A DNA stretch of 64,000 nt from contig JABWBD010000004.1 in NCBI GenBank assembly GCA_013360685.1, positions 1 to 64,000 on the forward strand, written 5' to 3'. This DNA is from Pirellulales bacterium. Its GTDB lineage: Bacteria; Planctomycetota; Planctomycetia; Pirellulales; Thermoguttaceae. Each line of letters opens with the position of its first letter. The stretch's first letter is position 1. The position numbers were made by a program, and so were the translations under genes. The notes beneath the pieces are model-generated. The model saw nothing but the letters and a program-made list of their open reading frames with translations. It searched no databases and was not told the origin of the DNA. Of the stretch, positions 17,759 through 26,674 are shown one piece after another.

Positions 17759-19390
17759 ATGTTCCTGTTTGACAACCCCGTGCTGCAACGCGAGCTGCTG
17801 GTCAACCTCCGGATGAACCGGGCGTTTGTGCTCCTGTTCGCCTACGTCGGCCTGCTGGGCCTCGTCGTCTTCGCCGCCTGGCCGAGCCAGCAGCGTCTCG
17901 ACCTGACCAATAGCCCGGAGGAGGCCAAACGGCTGGTCAACATGTTCTTCCTGGGGCAGTACGTGCTCATGTCGCTCATGGCCCCGAGCTTCGCGTCGGG
18001 GACGATCACCGGGGAGAAGGAGCGCAAGACGTACGAAATGCTCCTGGCCAGCCCGATGCGGCCGTCGGCAATCGTCACCGGCAAGCTGCTGGCCTCGCTC
18101 TCGCACCTCGCGGTGTTGGTCTTCTGCTCGCTTCCGATCGTGATGCTCTGCCTGCCGCTGGGCGGCGTCTCGTTCTACGAAGTTCTGGCAACCTACGTGG
18201 CCATGGCGGCTTCCGTGCTCACCTTCGGCATGATCAGCATGGCCGCCAGCAGCTACTTTTCGCGGACGATCGCGTCGGAGGTCGTCTCGTACCTGGTGAT
18301 CCTGCCCCTGGCGCTGGTGGGCGTGCTGCTCTACGCCGGCCTGGAGCAGGCGGCCGGCCCCCGCCTCGTTCTGCTGCTGGTTTTCGTGCCCGCCGGGGCC
18401 GCACTGGTCTGTGTTTCCCTCATGCAGGCCATCAGCCGCCGTTTGATTCATCCGCCCGACGTCGGAGCGGAGGCCCAGGAGGTGGTCGATCTCGAGGAAG
18501 AGCAGCGCGAAGCGGTCGGGATGGTGATCCGCAGCGACCAGTTCCCCGACAACCTCTTCGCCCCGCCCAAGCGGACCGATTTCGTCGAGGACGGAACGAA
18601 TCCGATCTACGACAAGGAGATGCGGAGCGAGCTGTTCGGCCGCGGCACCCTCATGCTCCGGCTGGTCATCCAGTTGAGCATGGGCCTGGCCCTCTTCGTC
18701 ATGGCGGTGTGTCTATACATCGTGCCGCAGAACGCTCCCTGGTACACGAGCTACGTGCTCCTGTTCAACATGCTAGTCGGACCGGTCTTTTCGGCGGGAA
18801 CCATCACGAGCGAACGCGAACGGGAGACGCTCGAACTGCTCTTGACCACGACGCTATCCCCCTGGCAGATCCTCTCGGGAAAACTCTACTCCAGCCTGCG
18901 GGTCTCCACGGTGCTGACGAGTTTTCTCGTCTGGCCGATCCTCCTGGCATGGCTCCTGCCTCCCTGGACCTTCTGGAGCGACACCCTCACGGTCCTGGGC
19001 TACCTGGCGATCATCCTCGTGACGAGTCTGACGACGACGATCCTCGCGATGGTCTGTTCGATCCTGTTCCGCCGCACGTCGGTGAGCATGATGACCGCCT
19101 ATCTCGTCGTGATCCTCCTGTTCGCCCTGCCCGTGGCGGTGAAGCTCTTTGCCGATCTGTTCTACCCGACGGCCCTCGCGACGGTCAGGCTTCGCGAGTT
19201 TCTTTTCCTTAGTCCCTTCGCGGCGGCGTTCAGCCTGCCTCTAACACTCAACGGCGAGACGGTGCTCCACGCGGGCGAATGGTGGCGCTGGACCGCACCG
19301 GCCTACCTGGTCTTTTGTACGTTGCTCGACCTGGTGATGGTCGGGACCATGCTCCGCCTGTTCAACGTCCGCTGGCGCATCGCACGGTGA
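17759..19390 (+). CDS. ABC-2 permease with internal tandem duplication
   Basis: The 543-residue protein has about twelve hydrophobic segments. It consists of two homologous halves. 'NPVLQRELLVNLRM' near residue 6 parallels 'NPIYDKEMRSELFG' near 281, and 'SGTITGEKERKTYEMLLASP' (80-99) parallels 'AGTITSERERETLELLLTTT' (346-365). In ABC-2 exporters two copies of a six-helix unit make the pore; here both copies are on one chain. It is the membrane partner of the ATPase just upstream. Confidence 0.9.
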   Translation: MFLFDNPVLQRELLVNLRMNRAFVLLFAYVGLLGLVVFAAWPSQQRLDLTNSPEEAKRLVNMFFLGQYVLMSLMAPSFASGTITGEKERKTYEMLLASPMRPSAIVTGKLLASLSHLAVLVFCSLPIVMLCLPLGGVSFYEVLATYVAMAASVLTFGMISMAASSYFSRTIASEVVSYLVILPLALVGVLLYAGLEQAAGPRLVLLLVFVPAGAALVCVSLMQAISRRLIHPPDVGAEAQEVVDLEEEQREAVGMVIRSDQFPDNLFAPPKRTDFVEDGTNPIYDKEMRSELFGRGTLMLRLVIQLSMGLALFVMAVCLYIVPQNAPWYTSYVLLFNMLVGPVFSAGTITSERERETLELLLTTTLSPWQILSGKLYSSLRVSTVLTSFLVWPILLAWLLPPWTFWSDTLTVLGYLAIILVTSLTTTILAMVCSILFRRTSVSMMTAYLVVILLFALPVAVKLFADLFYPTALATVRLREFLFLSPFAAAFSLPLTLNGETVLHAGEWWRWTAPAYLVFCTLLDLVMVGTMLRLFNVRWRIAR

Positions 19391-19450
19391 AGGCCGTATC
19401 CCTTCTCTGTTGAACTGAACCGATCCACCCACTTGCCCGGAAAACAGATC

Positions 19451-20974
19451 ATGAAACACCTCGCCTTTGTCCTCGCAGCCCTTCTGCTCCTGCCGTGTTC
19501 GTCCATTGCTGCCGGCGAGCGGCCCAACATGGTCGTTTTTCTCGTCGATGACATGGGTGTGATGGACACCTCCGTGCCGTTTCTGACCGACGCGGCCGGC
19601 CGGCCGAAGCGCTATCCGCTCAACGACTACTACCGCACGCCGAACATGGACCGCCTCGCCGCGCGCGGCATCCGTTTCAACAACTTCTACGCCATGAGCG
19701 TCTGTTCACCGACGCGCATTTGCATGATGACGGGCCAAAACGCCGCGCGGCACCGTACCACGAATTGGATCAACCCGGACAAGGACAATGCCGGCCCCAA
19801 CGGCCCGCCGCAGTGGAACTGGAGAGGATTGACCAAGGGCGATGTCACCCTGCCGCGGCTATTGCAGGCCTGCGGCTATCGCACCATTCACGTGGGGAAA
19901 GGCCACTTCGGCCCCCGGGAGTTCGAAGGGGCCGATCCGCGGAATCTCGGCTTCGAGGTCAACGTTGCGGGCGCTTCGATCGGCGCGCCCGGCAGCTACT
20001 ACGGCAAAGAGAACTTCGGCCATGGCGGCCGGCGCGCCCTGAGCGCCGTTCCACACCTGGAGAAATACCACGGCACCGACATCTTTCTCACCGAGGCGCT
20101 CACGATCGAGGCCAAGTCGCACGTGGCCGACGCCGTCAAGTCGGACAAGCCGTTCTTCCTTTACCTGGCCCACTACGCCGTGCACGCGCCGTTCCAAAGC
20201 GATCCTCGTTTTTCCGGCCACTACAAGGATTCGGGCAAGCCGGAAGCGGCCCAGGCTTTTGCCACTCTGATCGAGGGCATGGACAAATCGCTCGGCGACG
20301 TTCTGGACCATCTCGACGCGCTGGGCGTTGCCGAGAACACGCTCATCTTCTTCCTCGGCGACAACGGCTCCGACGCCCCGCTCGGCCATCAGCACGAGGT
20401 CGCCTGCGCTGCTCCCTTGCGAGGCAGGAAGGGTGCCCACTACGAAGGGGGCACGCGCGTGCCGCTGATCGTCGCGTGGGCGAAGCCCCGCGCGGAAAAC
20501 TCGCACCAGAAGCGACTTCCGATCGTGGCCGGCGCCGTCCAGGGCCAGCAGGCCGCCGTCTACGACCTCTTCCCGACGGTCCTCGCGCTGGCCGGCATCG
20601 AGTCGCCGAGGAATCATGCCGTTGACGGCGCGCGTCTGGACACGCTGCTGACCGGCCGGCCCGACCCCGGCCGTGAAGAGGTTTTTCTCATGCACTACCC
20701 GCACGCGCCGCACCGCAGCGACTATTTCACCTGTTATCGCCGCGGCCCGTGGAAGGTGATCTACCACTATTTTCCTTCCGAAGTGTCCGGCAACTCGCAT
20801 TACCAGCTCTATCATCTCTCGGAGGATCCGTTTGAACAGCGGGATCTTGCCGCGTCGGAGCCGGAGGAACTCCGCCGGATGATGGAAGGCATGATCGCTG
20901 CCCTCGAACACCACCACGCGGTGTATCCGGTCGAGAGCGACGGCCTCACACCGCGGAAGCCCGAACTTCCTTGA
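19451..20974 (+). CDS. Secreted sulfatase (formylglycine type)
   Basis: The start at 19451 gives a 22-residue signal peptide ('KHLAFVLAALLLLPCSSIAA'). The track's TTG start at 19433 adds only six residues and has no better ribosome site. The product has 507 residues. The metal-binding 'VFLVDDMG' lies near residue 30. The sulfatase motif 'SVCSPTRICMMTGQN' has Cys85, which maturation enzymes convert to formylglycine. Later conserved elements include 'VGKGHFGP' and 'IFFLGDNGSDAP'. The substrate, probably a sulfated polysaccharide or glycoside, cannot be read. No maturase gene is present nearby. Confidence 0.94.
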   Translation: MKHLAFVLAALLLLPCSSIAAGERPNMVVFLVDDMGVMDTSVPFLTDAAGRPKRYPLNDYYRTPNMDRLAARGIRFNNFYAMSVCSPTRICMMTGQNAARHRTTNWINPDKDNAGPNGPPQWNWRGLTKGDVTLPRLLQACGYRTIHVGKGHFGPREFEGADPRNLGFEVNVAGASIGAPGSYYGKENFGHGGRRALSAVPHLEKYHGTDIFLTEALTIEAKSHVADAVKSDKPFFLYLAHYAVHAPFQSDPRFSGHYKDSGKPEAAQAFATLIEGMDKSLGDVLDHLDALGVAENTLIFFLGDNGSDAPLGHQHEVACAAPLRGRKGAHYEGGTRVPLIVAWAKPRAENSHQKRLPIVAGAVQGQQAAVYDLFPTVLALAGIESPRNHAVDGARLDTLLTGRPDPGREEVFLMHYPHAPHRSDYFTCYRRGPWKVIYHYFPSEVSGNSHYQLYHLSEDPFEQRDLAASEPEELRRMMEGMIAALEHHHAVYPVESDGLTPRKPELP

Positions 20975-21373
20975 CCCTTCGCGTCCCCATGAGTTTTGCA
21001 AAGTTGCGGTGCGCTCGCTTGCAGGCCGGCCCCGGGAACGTCACAATGGTCGGCGGGCAACACTGTGAAGCGTTTTTCTGTGCGGAATGTGCCGGGAGAA
21101 GGATCGTAGCTGAAGTCGCGAGACTTCGCCAGTCCCCGCAAAACACTCGAATTCTCACAAATCTAGCCACTAAATGGAGTTGCAGGATTCTGGGAGGGCA
21201 AGCGATCTACTGTTGGGAACGCGCTGCGTGGCGTCCCGCGGAGTCCCCCAGCAAACGGAACGCCACGGAGGGCGTTCCCTACAGTCGGTTCTCCCAGGAT
21301 CGTGCAAGGTTATTTAGAATGCTTCACCGCGTTGGCCGGCAGGGCGACAACACCGGATCTGAAAGGAGCTTCG
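20975..21373. other. Intergenic region with palindromic repeat
   Basis: No credible gene lies in these 399 bases; the ORF beginning at 20971 is a chance frame. The right half holds the palindrome annotated separately. The last bases provide AAAGGAG for the next gene. I saw no clear promoter or terminator. Confidence 0.6.
21210..21284. repeat. Imperfect palindrome with 28-bp arms (REP-like)
   Basis: Arms at 21210-21237 and 21257-21284 pair at 24 of 28 positions around a 19-base loop; the core is GGGAACGC...GGCGTTCCC. It lies between two same-strand genes and has no T-run, so it is more like a dispersed REP or MITE element than a terminator. Confidence 0.75.
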
Positions 21374-22810
21374 ATGAAGTCCATGATCGCAACGACACTG
21401 CTTTCTCTTCTCATGGCGGGCCCCCTCGACGCTGAGGATGCCCCCAAGGCCCCGCTCTCGGCCGGCGCCGCGACCAGCAGCATCACGCCGGACATCGGCG
21501 GGGACGTGGTGGGCGGCTTCCTGCCGTTCCCGTGTACCCATGTCCACGACGATTTGTACGCCCGCTGCCTGGTGCTCGACGACGGCAAGACCAGGCTCGC
21601 GCTGGTCGTGTGCGACTTGCTCGGCATCCACCGCAGCGTATCGGTGGAGGCGAAAAAACGGATCGAGGCCCAGACGGGCATTCCGGCGGCCAACGTGATG
21701 ATCTCGGCTACCCACACGCACTCGGCCACCAGCGCGCTGGGCAAGTATCCGCGGGGGTACTTTTCGGACATCGAGCTGGACGACTACCAGCAGTTCCTCG
21801 TGCGGCGGATTGCCGACGGCGTGCGGCGCGCGGTGAACTTGCTGAGGCCGGCGGAGGTCGCCTTTGGCACGGTGGACATTCCGGAGCACGTGTTCTGCCG
21901 CCGGTGGTTCCTCAAGGAAGGCACCATGCCGCCGAACCCGTTCGGCAAGATCGACAAGGTAAAGATGAATCCCGGCGCGGGCAGTCCGAATCTCGTCGAG
22001 CCCGCGGGACCGACCGATCCGACGGTGTCGTTCCTCGCGTTGCGAGAACCCGGGGGACGGTTGATCTCGGTCTTTTCGGCCTATTCGCTGCACTACGTCG
22101 GCGGCGTCGGCAGCGGGCACATCTCGGCGGACTACTACGGCATGTATTGCGAGGCTTTGAAACGCCTGCAGGAAGGCGGTTCCGCCGATCCGCCTTTTGT
22201 CGCCATGATGGCCAACGGCACCAGCGGCGACATCAACAACATCAACTTCCGCACGCCGCGGCCCGGCAAACCGCCCTACGAGCAGATGCGCTACGTCGCC
22301 GAAGACGTGGCTTCCAAGGTCAACGGGGCCCTGGCAAAGGCGACGTGGCAAGACAAGGCCGTGTTGGGCGCCCGCTATCGTGAGTTGGGCATTTCCTGGC
22401 GTACGATCGACGGCGACCTGCTCGAGTGGGCCAACCAGACCGAGGCCAAGACGCCGCCCGTGGAAGGCAAGGTCGATCTGCCCTTGGCCTACGCCGGCCG
22501 GGTACAGCGGCTCGCCAAGGCAAGTCCGGAAACGAAATTGCCCGTGCAGATTCTCCGCATCGGCGACGCATGCATCGGCACCACTCCTTGCGAGACGTTT
22601 GCGGAGACGGGGCTGGAGTTCAAGAAGCGGAGCCCGCTGCCGAAGTCGTTCCTGGTCGAACTCGCGCACGGCTACTACGGCTACATGCCCACGCCGCGTC
22701 ACTTTGAACTCGGCGGCTACGAAACCTGGCCCGGGACCTGCAACCTGGAGCCGCAGGCTTCCGTGAAAGTAATGGACGCGCTGTTGGAAATGGCGGAGGA
22801 GGTCCGGTAA
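21374..22810 (+). CDS. Secreted neutral/alkaline ceramidase-like hydrolase, copy 1
   Basis: The ATG at 21374, with AAAGGAG six bases upstream, gives 478 residues with a short signal peptide ('MIATTLLSLLMAGPLDA'). The product resembles the N-terminal domain of neutral/alkaline non-lysosomal ceramidases. Metal-type histidines lie in 'VMISATHTHSATSALG', and the family blocks 'SLHYVGGVGSGHISADYYG' and 'MMANGTSGDINNINFR' are present. Many planctomycete copies have unknown substrates, so ceramidase activity is only a family label. A paralogue lies at 38447-39898. Confidence 0.85.
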   Translation: MKSMIATTLLSLLMAGPLDAEDAPKAPLSAGAATSSITPDIGGDVVGGFLPFPCTHVHDDLYARCLVLDDGKTRLALVVCDLLGIHRSVSVEAKKRIEAQTGIPAANVMISATHTHSATSALGKYPRGYFSDIELDDYQQFLVRRIADGVRRAVNLLRPAEVAFGTVDIPEHVFCRRWFLKEGTMPPNPFGKIDKVKMNPGAGSPNLVEPAGPTDPTVSFLALREPGGRLISVFSAYSLHYVGGVGSGHISADYYGMYCEALKRLQEGGSADPPFVAMMANGTSGDINNINFRTPRPGKPPYEQMRYVAEDVASKVNGALAKATWQDKAVLGARYRELGISWRTIDGDLLEWANQTEAKTPPVEGKVDLPLAYAGRVQRLAKASPETKLPVQILRIGDACIGTTPCETFAETGLEFKKRSPLPKSFLVELAHGYYGYMPTPRHFELGGYETWPGTCNLEPQASVKVMDALLEMAEEVR

Positions 22811-22831
22811 GTCATCCCTGCAGAGGTTCGA

Positions 22832-23098
22832 ATGTCTCAGGGAGACGTGATTGACGGTTGCCCCGTGTTGTTCTGGGAGGTGGCCCCCTCGGCAGTCGCT
22901 TCGGAGCCGCAATCGGCGACGATCCGAGTTCGTGTGGTGGTGTTGACGCAGGCTTGTGATTTAGCCCAGGGAAAAGCCTCTCGGGTGCTGGTCGCCGTGG
23001 TTCACAGTGCCCGGTACCTTGTGGAAAGCGGGCTTGTGACGCCAATGATGCTCCGCAATCAAATCCGTATTCACCGTGTGTACGGCTGGTCGCCCTGA
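22832..23098 (+). pseudogene. Short hypothetical protein, probably truncated
   Basis: This 88-residue frame begins 'MSQGDVIDGCPVLFWEVAP' and contains 'VVVLTQACDLAQGKASRVLV'. I recall planctomycete proteins of similar opening that are considerably longer and continue after '...YGW', whereas here the frame stops at 'YGWSP'. That recollection is unverified. No domain or membrane segment is evident. It lies 21 bases after the ceramidase-like gene and 20 before the helicase gene. I treat it as a likely 3'-truncated remnant, though a small intact gene is possible. Confidence 0.5.
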
Positions 23099-23118
23099 AC
23101 AAGAATCCTGGCAACGGA

Positions 23119-25173
23119 ATGTCTCTGAATCCCGCGCAAATGGAAGCGGTCAACACGCTCTCGGGCCCCCTCTTGGTTCTGGCCGGGGCCGGCACCGGCA
23201 AGACTCGCGTGGTCACCTGCCGGATCGCCGAACTGATGCGCCGTGGCACCCGCCCCGCCCGAATCCTGGCCGTCACGTTCACCAATAAGGCCGCTCGCGA
23301 GATGCAGGAGCGTGCTGCGGCCCTCAATGGCAAGAAGGCCAAGGACGGGCCGGAGATCTCCACCTTCCACTCGCTCTGTGTCCGCATCCTCCGCCGCCAG
23401 ATCCGGCATCTCGGCTATCCGGCGACGTTTGCCATTTACGACCAGGGCGACCAGGAGAGCGTCGCCCGCGCCGCGCTCCGCGAGATCCGCGTCGGCGAAG
23501 CGGTGCTTCGTCCCGGCGATCTGACGTATCTGATCGGCCGCTGGAAGACGGCCTCGCTCCGCCCCGAGCAGGCGATCCAGGCGGCGCAGACCGACAAAGA
23601 GCACCTTGCCGCCACCGCCTACCGCCGCTATCAGAAGGCCCTCAAGGCCGCCGGCGCCGTGGATTTCGACGACCTGCTGCTCTTGACCGAGGAGTTGTTC
23701 CACCGCTTTCCCAAGGTCCGGGCCGAGGAGGCGGACCGTTTCGACCACCTGCTCATCGACGAATACCAGGACACCAACGGCAGCCAATACCGCATCGTCA
23801 AGGCACTGGCCGAAGGGCACCGCAATCTGTGCGTCGTCGGCGACGACGACCAGTCGATCTACGGCTGGCGCGGCGCCGAGGTGACCCACATCCTCCGCTT
23901 CAAGAACGATTGGCCCGAGGCCAAGATCGTCCGGCTCGAAACCAACTACCGCTCCACCCAGGAGATCCTCGACTGGGCCAACCGGCTCATCGCCTTCAAC
24001 AAGCTCCGCCACGGAAAAGTGCTGCGCGCGACCTGCAAGGGCGAGAAGCCGAGGATCCTGCAGCTCGACGATGAAGAGGCGGAGGCGAAGCTCGTCGTCG
24101 AGGAGATCCGCTCGCGCATCGAGGCCGGCCACCGCAACGCACGCGATTTCGCCATCCTCTTCCGCACCAACGAGCAGCCCCGCGCGTTTGAAATGGAACT
24201 CCGCCGCGCAAAGGTCCCTTACGTGCTCGTCGGCGGCATGTCGTTCTACGACCGCAGGGAGGTTCGCGACGTCCTGGCTTACTTGCGACTGCTCGTCAAT
24301 CCGCACGATGAAGTCTCGCTGCTACGGGTGATCAACACGCCGCCGCGCGGGATCGGCCAGACGACCGTGACCAGGCTGATGGAAGAAGCCGTCGAGCGGG
24401 GGAAACCGATCTGGGACGCGCTTGGCGACGTCGGCGGTGCCAGCGCGGCGACGCCGGCGGTTGTCCGTGCCGTCGACGCGTTCCGCGGCCTGATCGGCAA
24501 GTACCACGCGCGTGCGAAGCAGAACCGGCACGTCGACGCCTTGCTCCGCGACCTGCTCGGCGAGATCCACTACGAGGCCGAACTTGCCCGCCTCTATCCG
24601 GAGACGGAGGACCGCCAGGCCCGCTGGTCGGCGGTCGAGGAGGTAGTCAACGCGGCGGCGGCCTACTGCCAGCGCGCGAAGGCGGCGGACCTCGCCGGGT
24701 TCCTCCAGGAGATTGCGATCACCGGGTACGACGACGACCGCGAGAAAGAGTCCCAACTCGGCCGCGACGCCGTCGTCTTGATGACCCTGCACGCCGCCAA
24801 GGGGCTGGAATTCCCCGAGGTCTACATGGTCGGCATGGAGGAGGGATTCCTGCCCCATCGCCGATCGGTCGAGGCTGGTGGGGCGGCAATCGACGAGGAG
24901 CGGCGGCTCTGCTACGTCGGCATCACCCGCGCCCAGCGCCGCCTGACGCTCACCCTGGCCCTCGGCCGCCGCAAGTGGGGCAAAACCCGCCCGACGATTC
25001 CCAGCCGCTTCCTCTACGAAATCACCGGCCAGGCGGACAACCCCAACTACGTAGCGGCGATTCGCAACCAGTTGCTCCGCAACCAAACCCACGCGCGAAA
25101 GCCCGCCCAGCAATCCGCCCAAGGCAAGAGCCGCACCAATCCGAAGCCGCGCAACCCCCGCGGGCGTTCCTGA
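23119..25173 (+). CDS. UvrD/PcrA/Rep-family DNA helicase
   Basis: The 684-residue protein has all superfamily 1A helicase motifs in order: Walker A 'LVLAGAGTGKTRVVTCR', Ia 'AVTFTNKAAREM', II 'HLLIDEYQDTN' and III 'VVGDDDQSIYGWRGAE'. Motif IV is 'RLETNYRST', V 'VLMTLHAAKGLEFPEVYMVG' and VI 'EERRLCYVGITRAQRRLTLT'. It unwinds DNA 3' to 5' during repair or replication restart. The C-terminus is basic and Asn/Lys-rich. Length matches Rep/PcrA rather than RecB or AddA. It converges with the DUF1016 gene across an 88-base gap. Confidence 0.95.
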   Translation: MSLNPAQMEAVNTLSGPLLVLAGAGTGKTRVVTCRIAELMRRGTRPARILAVTFTNKAAREMQERAAALNGKKAKDGPEISTFHSLCVRILRRQIRHLGYPATFAIYDQGDQESVARAALREIRVGEAVLRPGDLTYLIGRWKTASLRPEQAIQAAQTDKEHLAATAYRRYQKALKAAGAVDFDDLLLLTEELFHRFPKVRAEEADRFDHLLIDEYQDTNGSQYRIVKALAEGHRNLCVVGDDDQSIYGWRGAEVTHILRFKNDWPEAKIVRLETNYRSTQEILDWANRLIAFNKLRHGKVLRATCKGEKPRILQLDDEEAEAKLVVEEIRSRIEAGHRNARDFAILFRTNEQPRAFEMELRRAKVPYVLVGGMSFYDRREVRDVLAYLRLLVNPHDEVSLLRVINTPPRGIGQTTVTRLMEEAVERGKPIWDALGDVGGASAATPAVVRAVDAFRGLIGKYHARAKQNRHVDALLRDLLGEIHYEAELARLYPETEDRQARWSAVEEVVNAAAAYCQRAKAADLAGFLQEIAITGYDDDREKESQLGRDAVVLMTLHAAKGLEFPEVYMVGMEEGFLPHRRSVEAGGAAIDEERRLCYVGITRAQRRLTLTLALGRRKWGKTRPTIPSRFLYEITGQADNPNYVAAIRNQLLRNQTHARKPAQQSAQGKSRTNPKPRNPRGRS

Positions 25174-25261
25174 GTCTAGACACGCGTCCCCGGAAGTTCA
25201 ATGTCCCGCTTGCACCACACCACCGCGTGCATCTGATGTAAGTATCGCGATGCCGGCCTGC

Positions 25262-26674
25262 TCATACGTCTTTTCCCTTCGCCGCTTTGTGTGCGGCCAG
25301 GGCACGCTGGGTATTCAGAATCTCCTGCCGCAGGGCCTCCTTGTCGGGCAGGTTGGTGAGGTATTTCGACGCGAACACCTGGGCGCGGATGTCGCCGAGG
25401 GCGTATTCCACCACGGCGTCGTCCTTCTCCGAGCAGAGAATGATGCCCACCGGATCGGCCTCGTCCGGCAGCATGAGGTGCCGCTTGGCATAGTTCAGAT
25501 ACAGGTTTATTTGCCCAGCATCGGCGTGCGTGAACTCCCCGGTCTTGAGGTCGATGACAACCAGGCACCGCAAGGCGCGATGGTACAACAACAAGTCGAT
25601 CCGATACCAAACGCCGCCGATGCGAATGCGTTTCTGCCGCGCGACGAACGTGAACCCCGCCCCCATTTCCAGCAGGAACCATTCGAGATGCCGGATGAGT
25701 GCCTCTTCAAGCTCGCTCTCGCTGTACTCGTCCTTGAGGTTAAGGAACTCCAGCAGGTATGGGTCGCGCAGCTCGTCTTCGGCCGTGATCGCGTCCTCGG
25801 GTTTCGCAATCTGCCCCCTGGCCAGCATGGCGGCCTGGCGCTTCGAGTGCGATGACCGCTCGTAGAATTGTGTGCCAATCTGCCGGTTGAGTTGCCGGAT
25901 CGACCAACCGCCACGGATGGATTCCGCTTCGTAGAACGCCCTCGCATAGGGATTGGCGACCGCCATCAGCCGGACGTATTGGGACCAAGAGAGGGGAAAT
26001 GCGTCAGTCAGCGCGAAAGCCGACCGGTTCGCGTCTTGGCGGATAGCGGGAATTAGGGCCGATTCTGCAGACGCTGTCTGCGATTTCTCGGCTTCAGAAA
26101 TTGCCGCCGGTGTCGGCAAGATTCTCTCCGCGAAAAAGTCTGCTAATTGCGCCTGCGAAAAACCGCCACCGCCCCCCCTGTGGGGAGATTTGCCCGACGG
26201 TGTCGGGCAAATTGGCGACGCGGCATCTTCCGGCAGCGGCGATAAACGCACTTGTGCCTCGAATTTGCCCGATGGTGTCGGGCAAATCTCCCAGTTAAGG
26301 TAGAACGCCCGCATTTTCTGAAGTCCTTGACGCGAGAGCCCGCGGCCATGCTGTGCCGTCAAGTCGTTGCCTAGACGTTTGAGCAACGCCTCTCCGTACT
26401 CCGCCCTCGCCTTCCCACCCTGCTCGTACTCGACGATCCTCCGGCCGATCTCCCAGTAGGTCGCCGTCAGGATGCTGTTGACCGCGCGGGCCGACCTGCG
26501 CCGAGCCTGATCCAGCAACGCGGAAATGCCGGTCAGCAGCGTGCCGTACTCGGGCTCCGGCGCAACCGATGACGCGGAGAAGCGGGGACGCGGAGACACG
26601 GGGACATGAGGGTTCTCTCCGTCTTCGCGTCGTTCCTTTTCCGTATCCTCGCGTTTCCTGCTATGCTTCGCCAT
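25262..26674 (-). CDS. DUF1016 (YhcG-type) PDDEXK nuclease with in-frame palindromic insertions
   Basis: The N-terminal DUF1016 part ('LTATYWEIGRRIVEYEQGGK', 'GRGLSRQGLQKMRAFYLNWE') and the C-terminal nuclease part are clear. The latter has 'VWYRIDLLLYH', 'LVVIDLKTGEF' and 'AGQINLYLNYAKR', matching a PDDEXK core with Asp, Asp-Leu-Lys and Gln. Between them (about residues 130-210) lies a variable insert of repeated peptides: 'ICPTPSGKF', 'ICPTPSGKSP', 'ILPTPAAIS' and 'SQTASAES'. Each is encoded by a DNA palindrome. A second low-complexity stretch ('NPHVPVSPRPRFSAS') sits near the N-terminus. I chose ATG 26674, seven bases after AGGAGG, over the track's 26713. It overlaps the four-helix-bundle gene by 14 bases. 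Family role is unknown; links to mobile or defence loci are reported. Confidence 0.85.
   Translation of the reverse strand: MAKHSRKREDTEKERREDGENPHVPVSPRPRFSASSVAPEPEYGTLLTGISALLDQARRRSARAVNSILTATYWEIGRRIVEYEQGGKARAEYGEALLKRLGNDLTAQHGRGLSRQGLQKMRAFYLNWEICPTPSGKFEAQVRLSPLPEDAASPICPTPSGKSPHRGGGGGFSQAQLADFFAERILPTPAAISEAEKSQTASAESALIPAIRQDANRSAFALTDAFPLSWSQYVRLMAVANPYARAFYEAESIRGGWSIRQLNRQIGTQFYERSSHSKRQAAMLARGQIAKPEDAITAEDELRDPYLLEFLNLKDEYSESELEEALIRHLEWFLLEMGAGFTFVARQKRIRIGGVWYRIDLLLYHRALRCLVVIDLKTGEFTHADAGQINLYLNYAKRHLMLPDEADPVGIILCSEKDDAVVEYALGDIRAQVFASKYLTNLPDKEALRQEILNTQRALAAHKAAKGKDV
26067..26287. repeat. Cluster of four small palindromes inside the DUF1016 reading frame
   Basis: Unit 1 is GCAGAC-gct-GTCTGC at 26067-26081. 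Unit 2 is TTGCCG/CGGCAA at 26101-26119. Unit 3 is the perfect ATTTGCCCGAC-ggt-GTCGGGCAAAT at 26188-26212. Unit 4 is ATTTGCCCGA/TCGGGCAAAT at 26263-26287. Units 3 and 4 are near-identical in sequence. All four keep the host frame open and translate on the minus strand to variants of (C/Q)-(P)-T-(P/A)-S-(G/A)-(K/E). Confidence 0.85.

Noticed and set aside
15317-18451. 1044-residue minus-strand ORF
   Set aside because: It is a shadow of the lipoprotein, ATPase and permease genes; His/Gln/Arg-rich composition and no recognisable domain.
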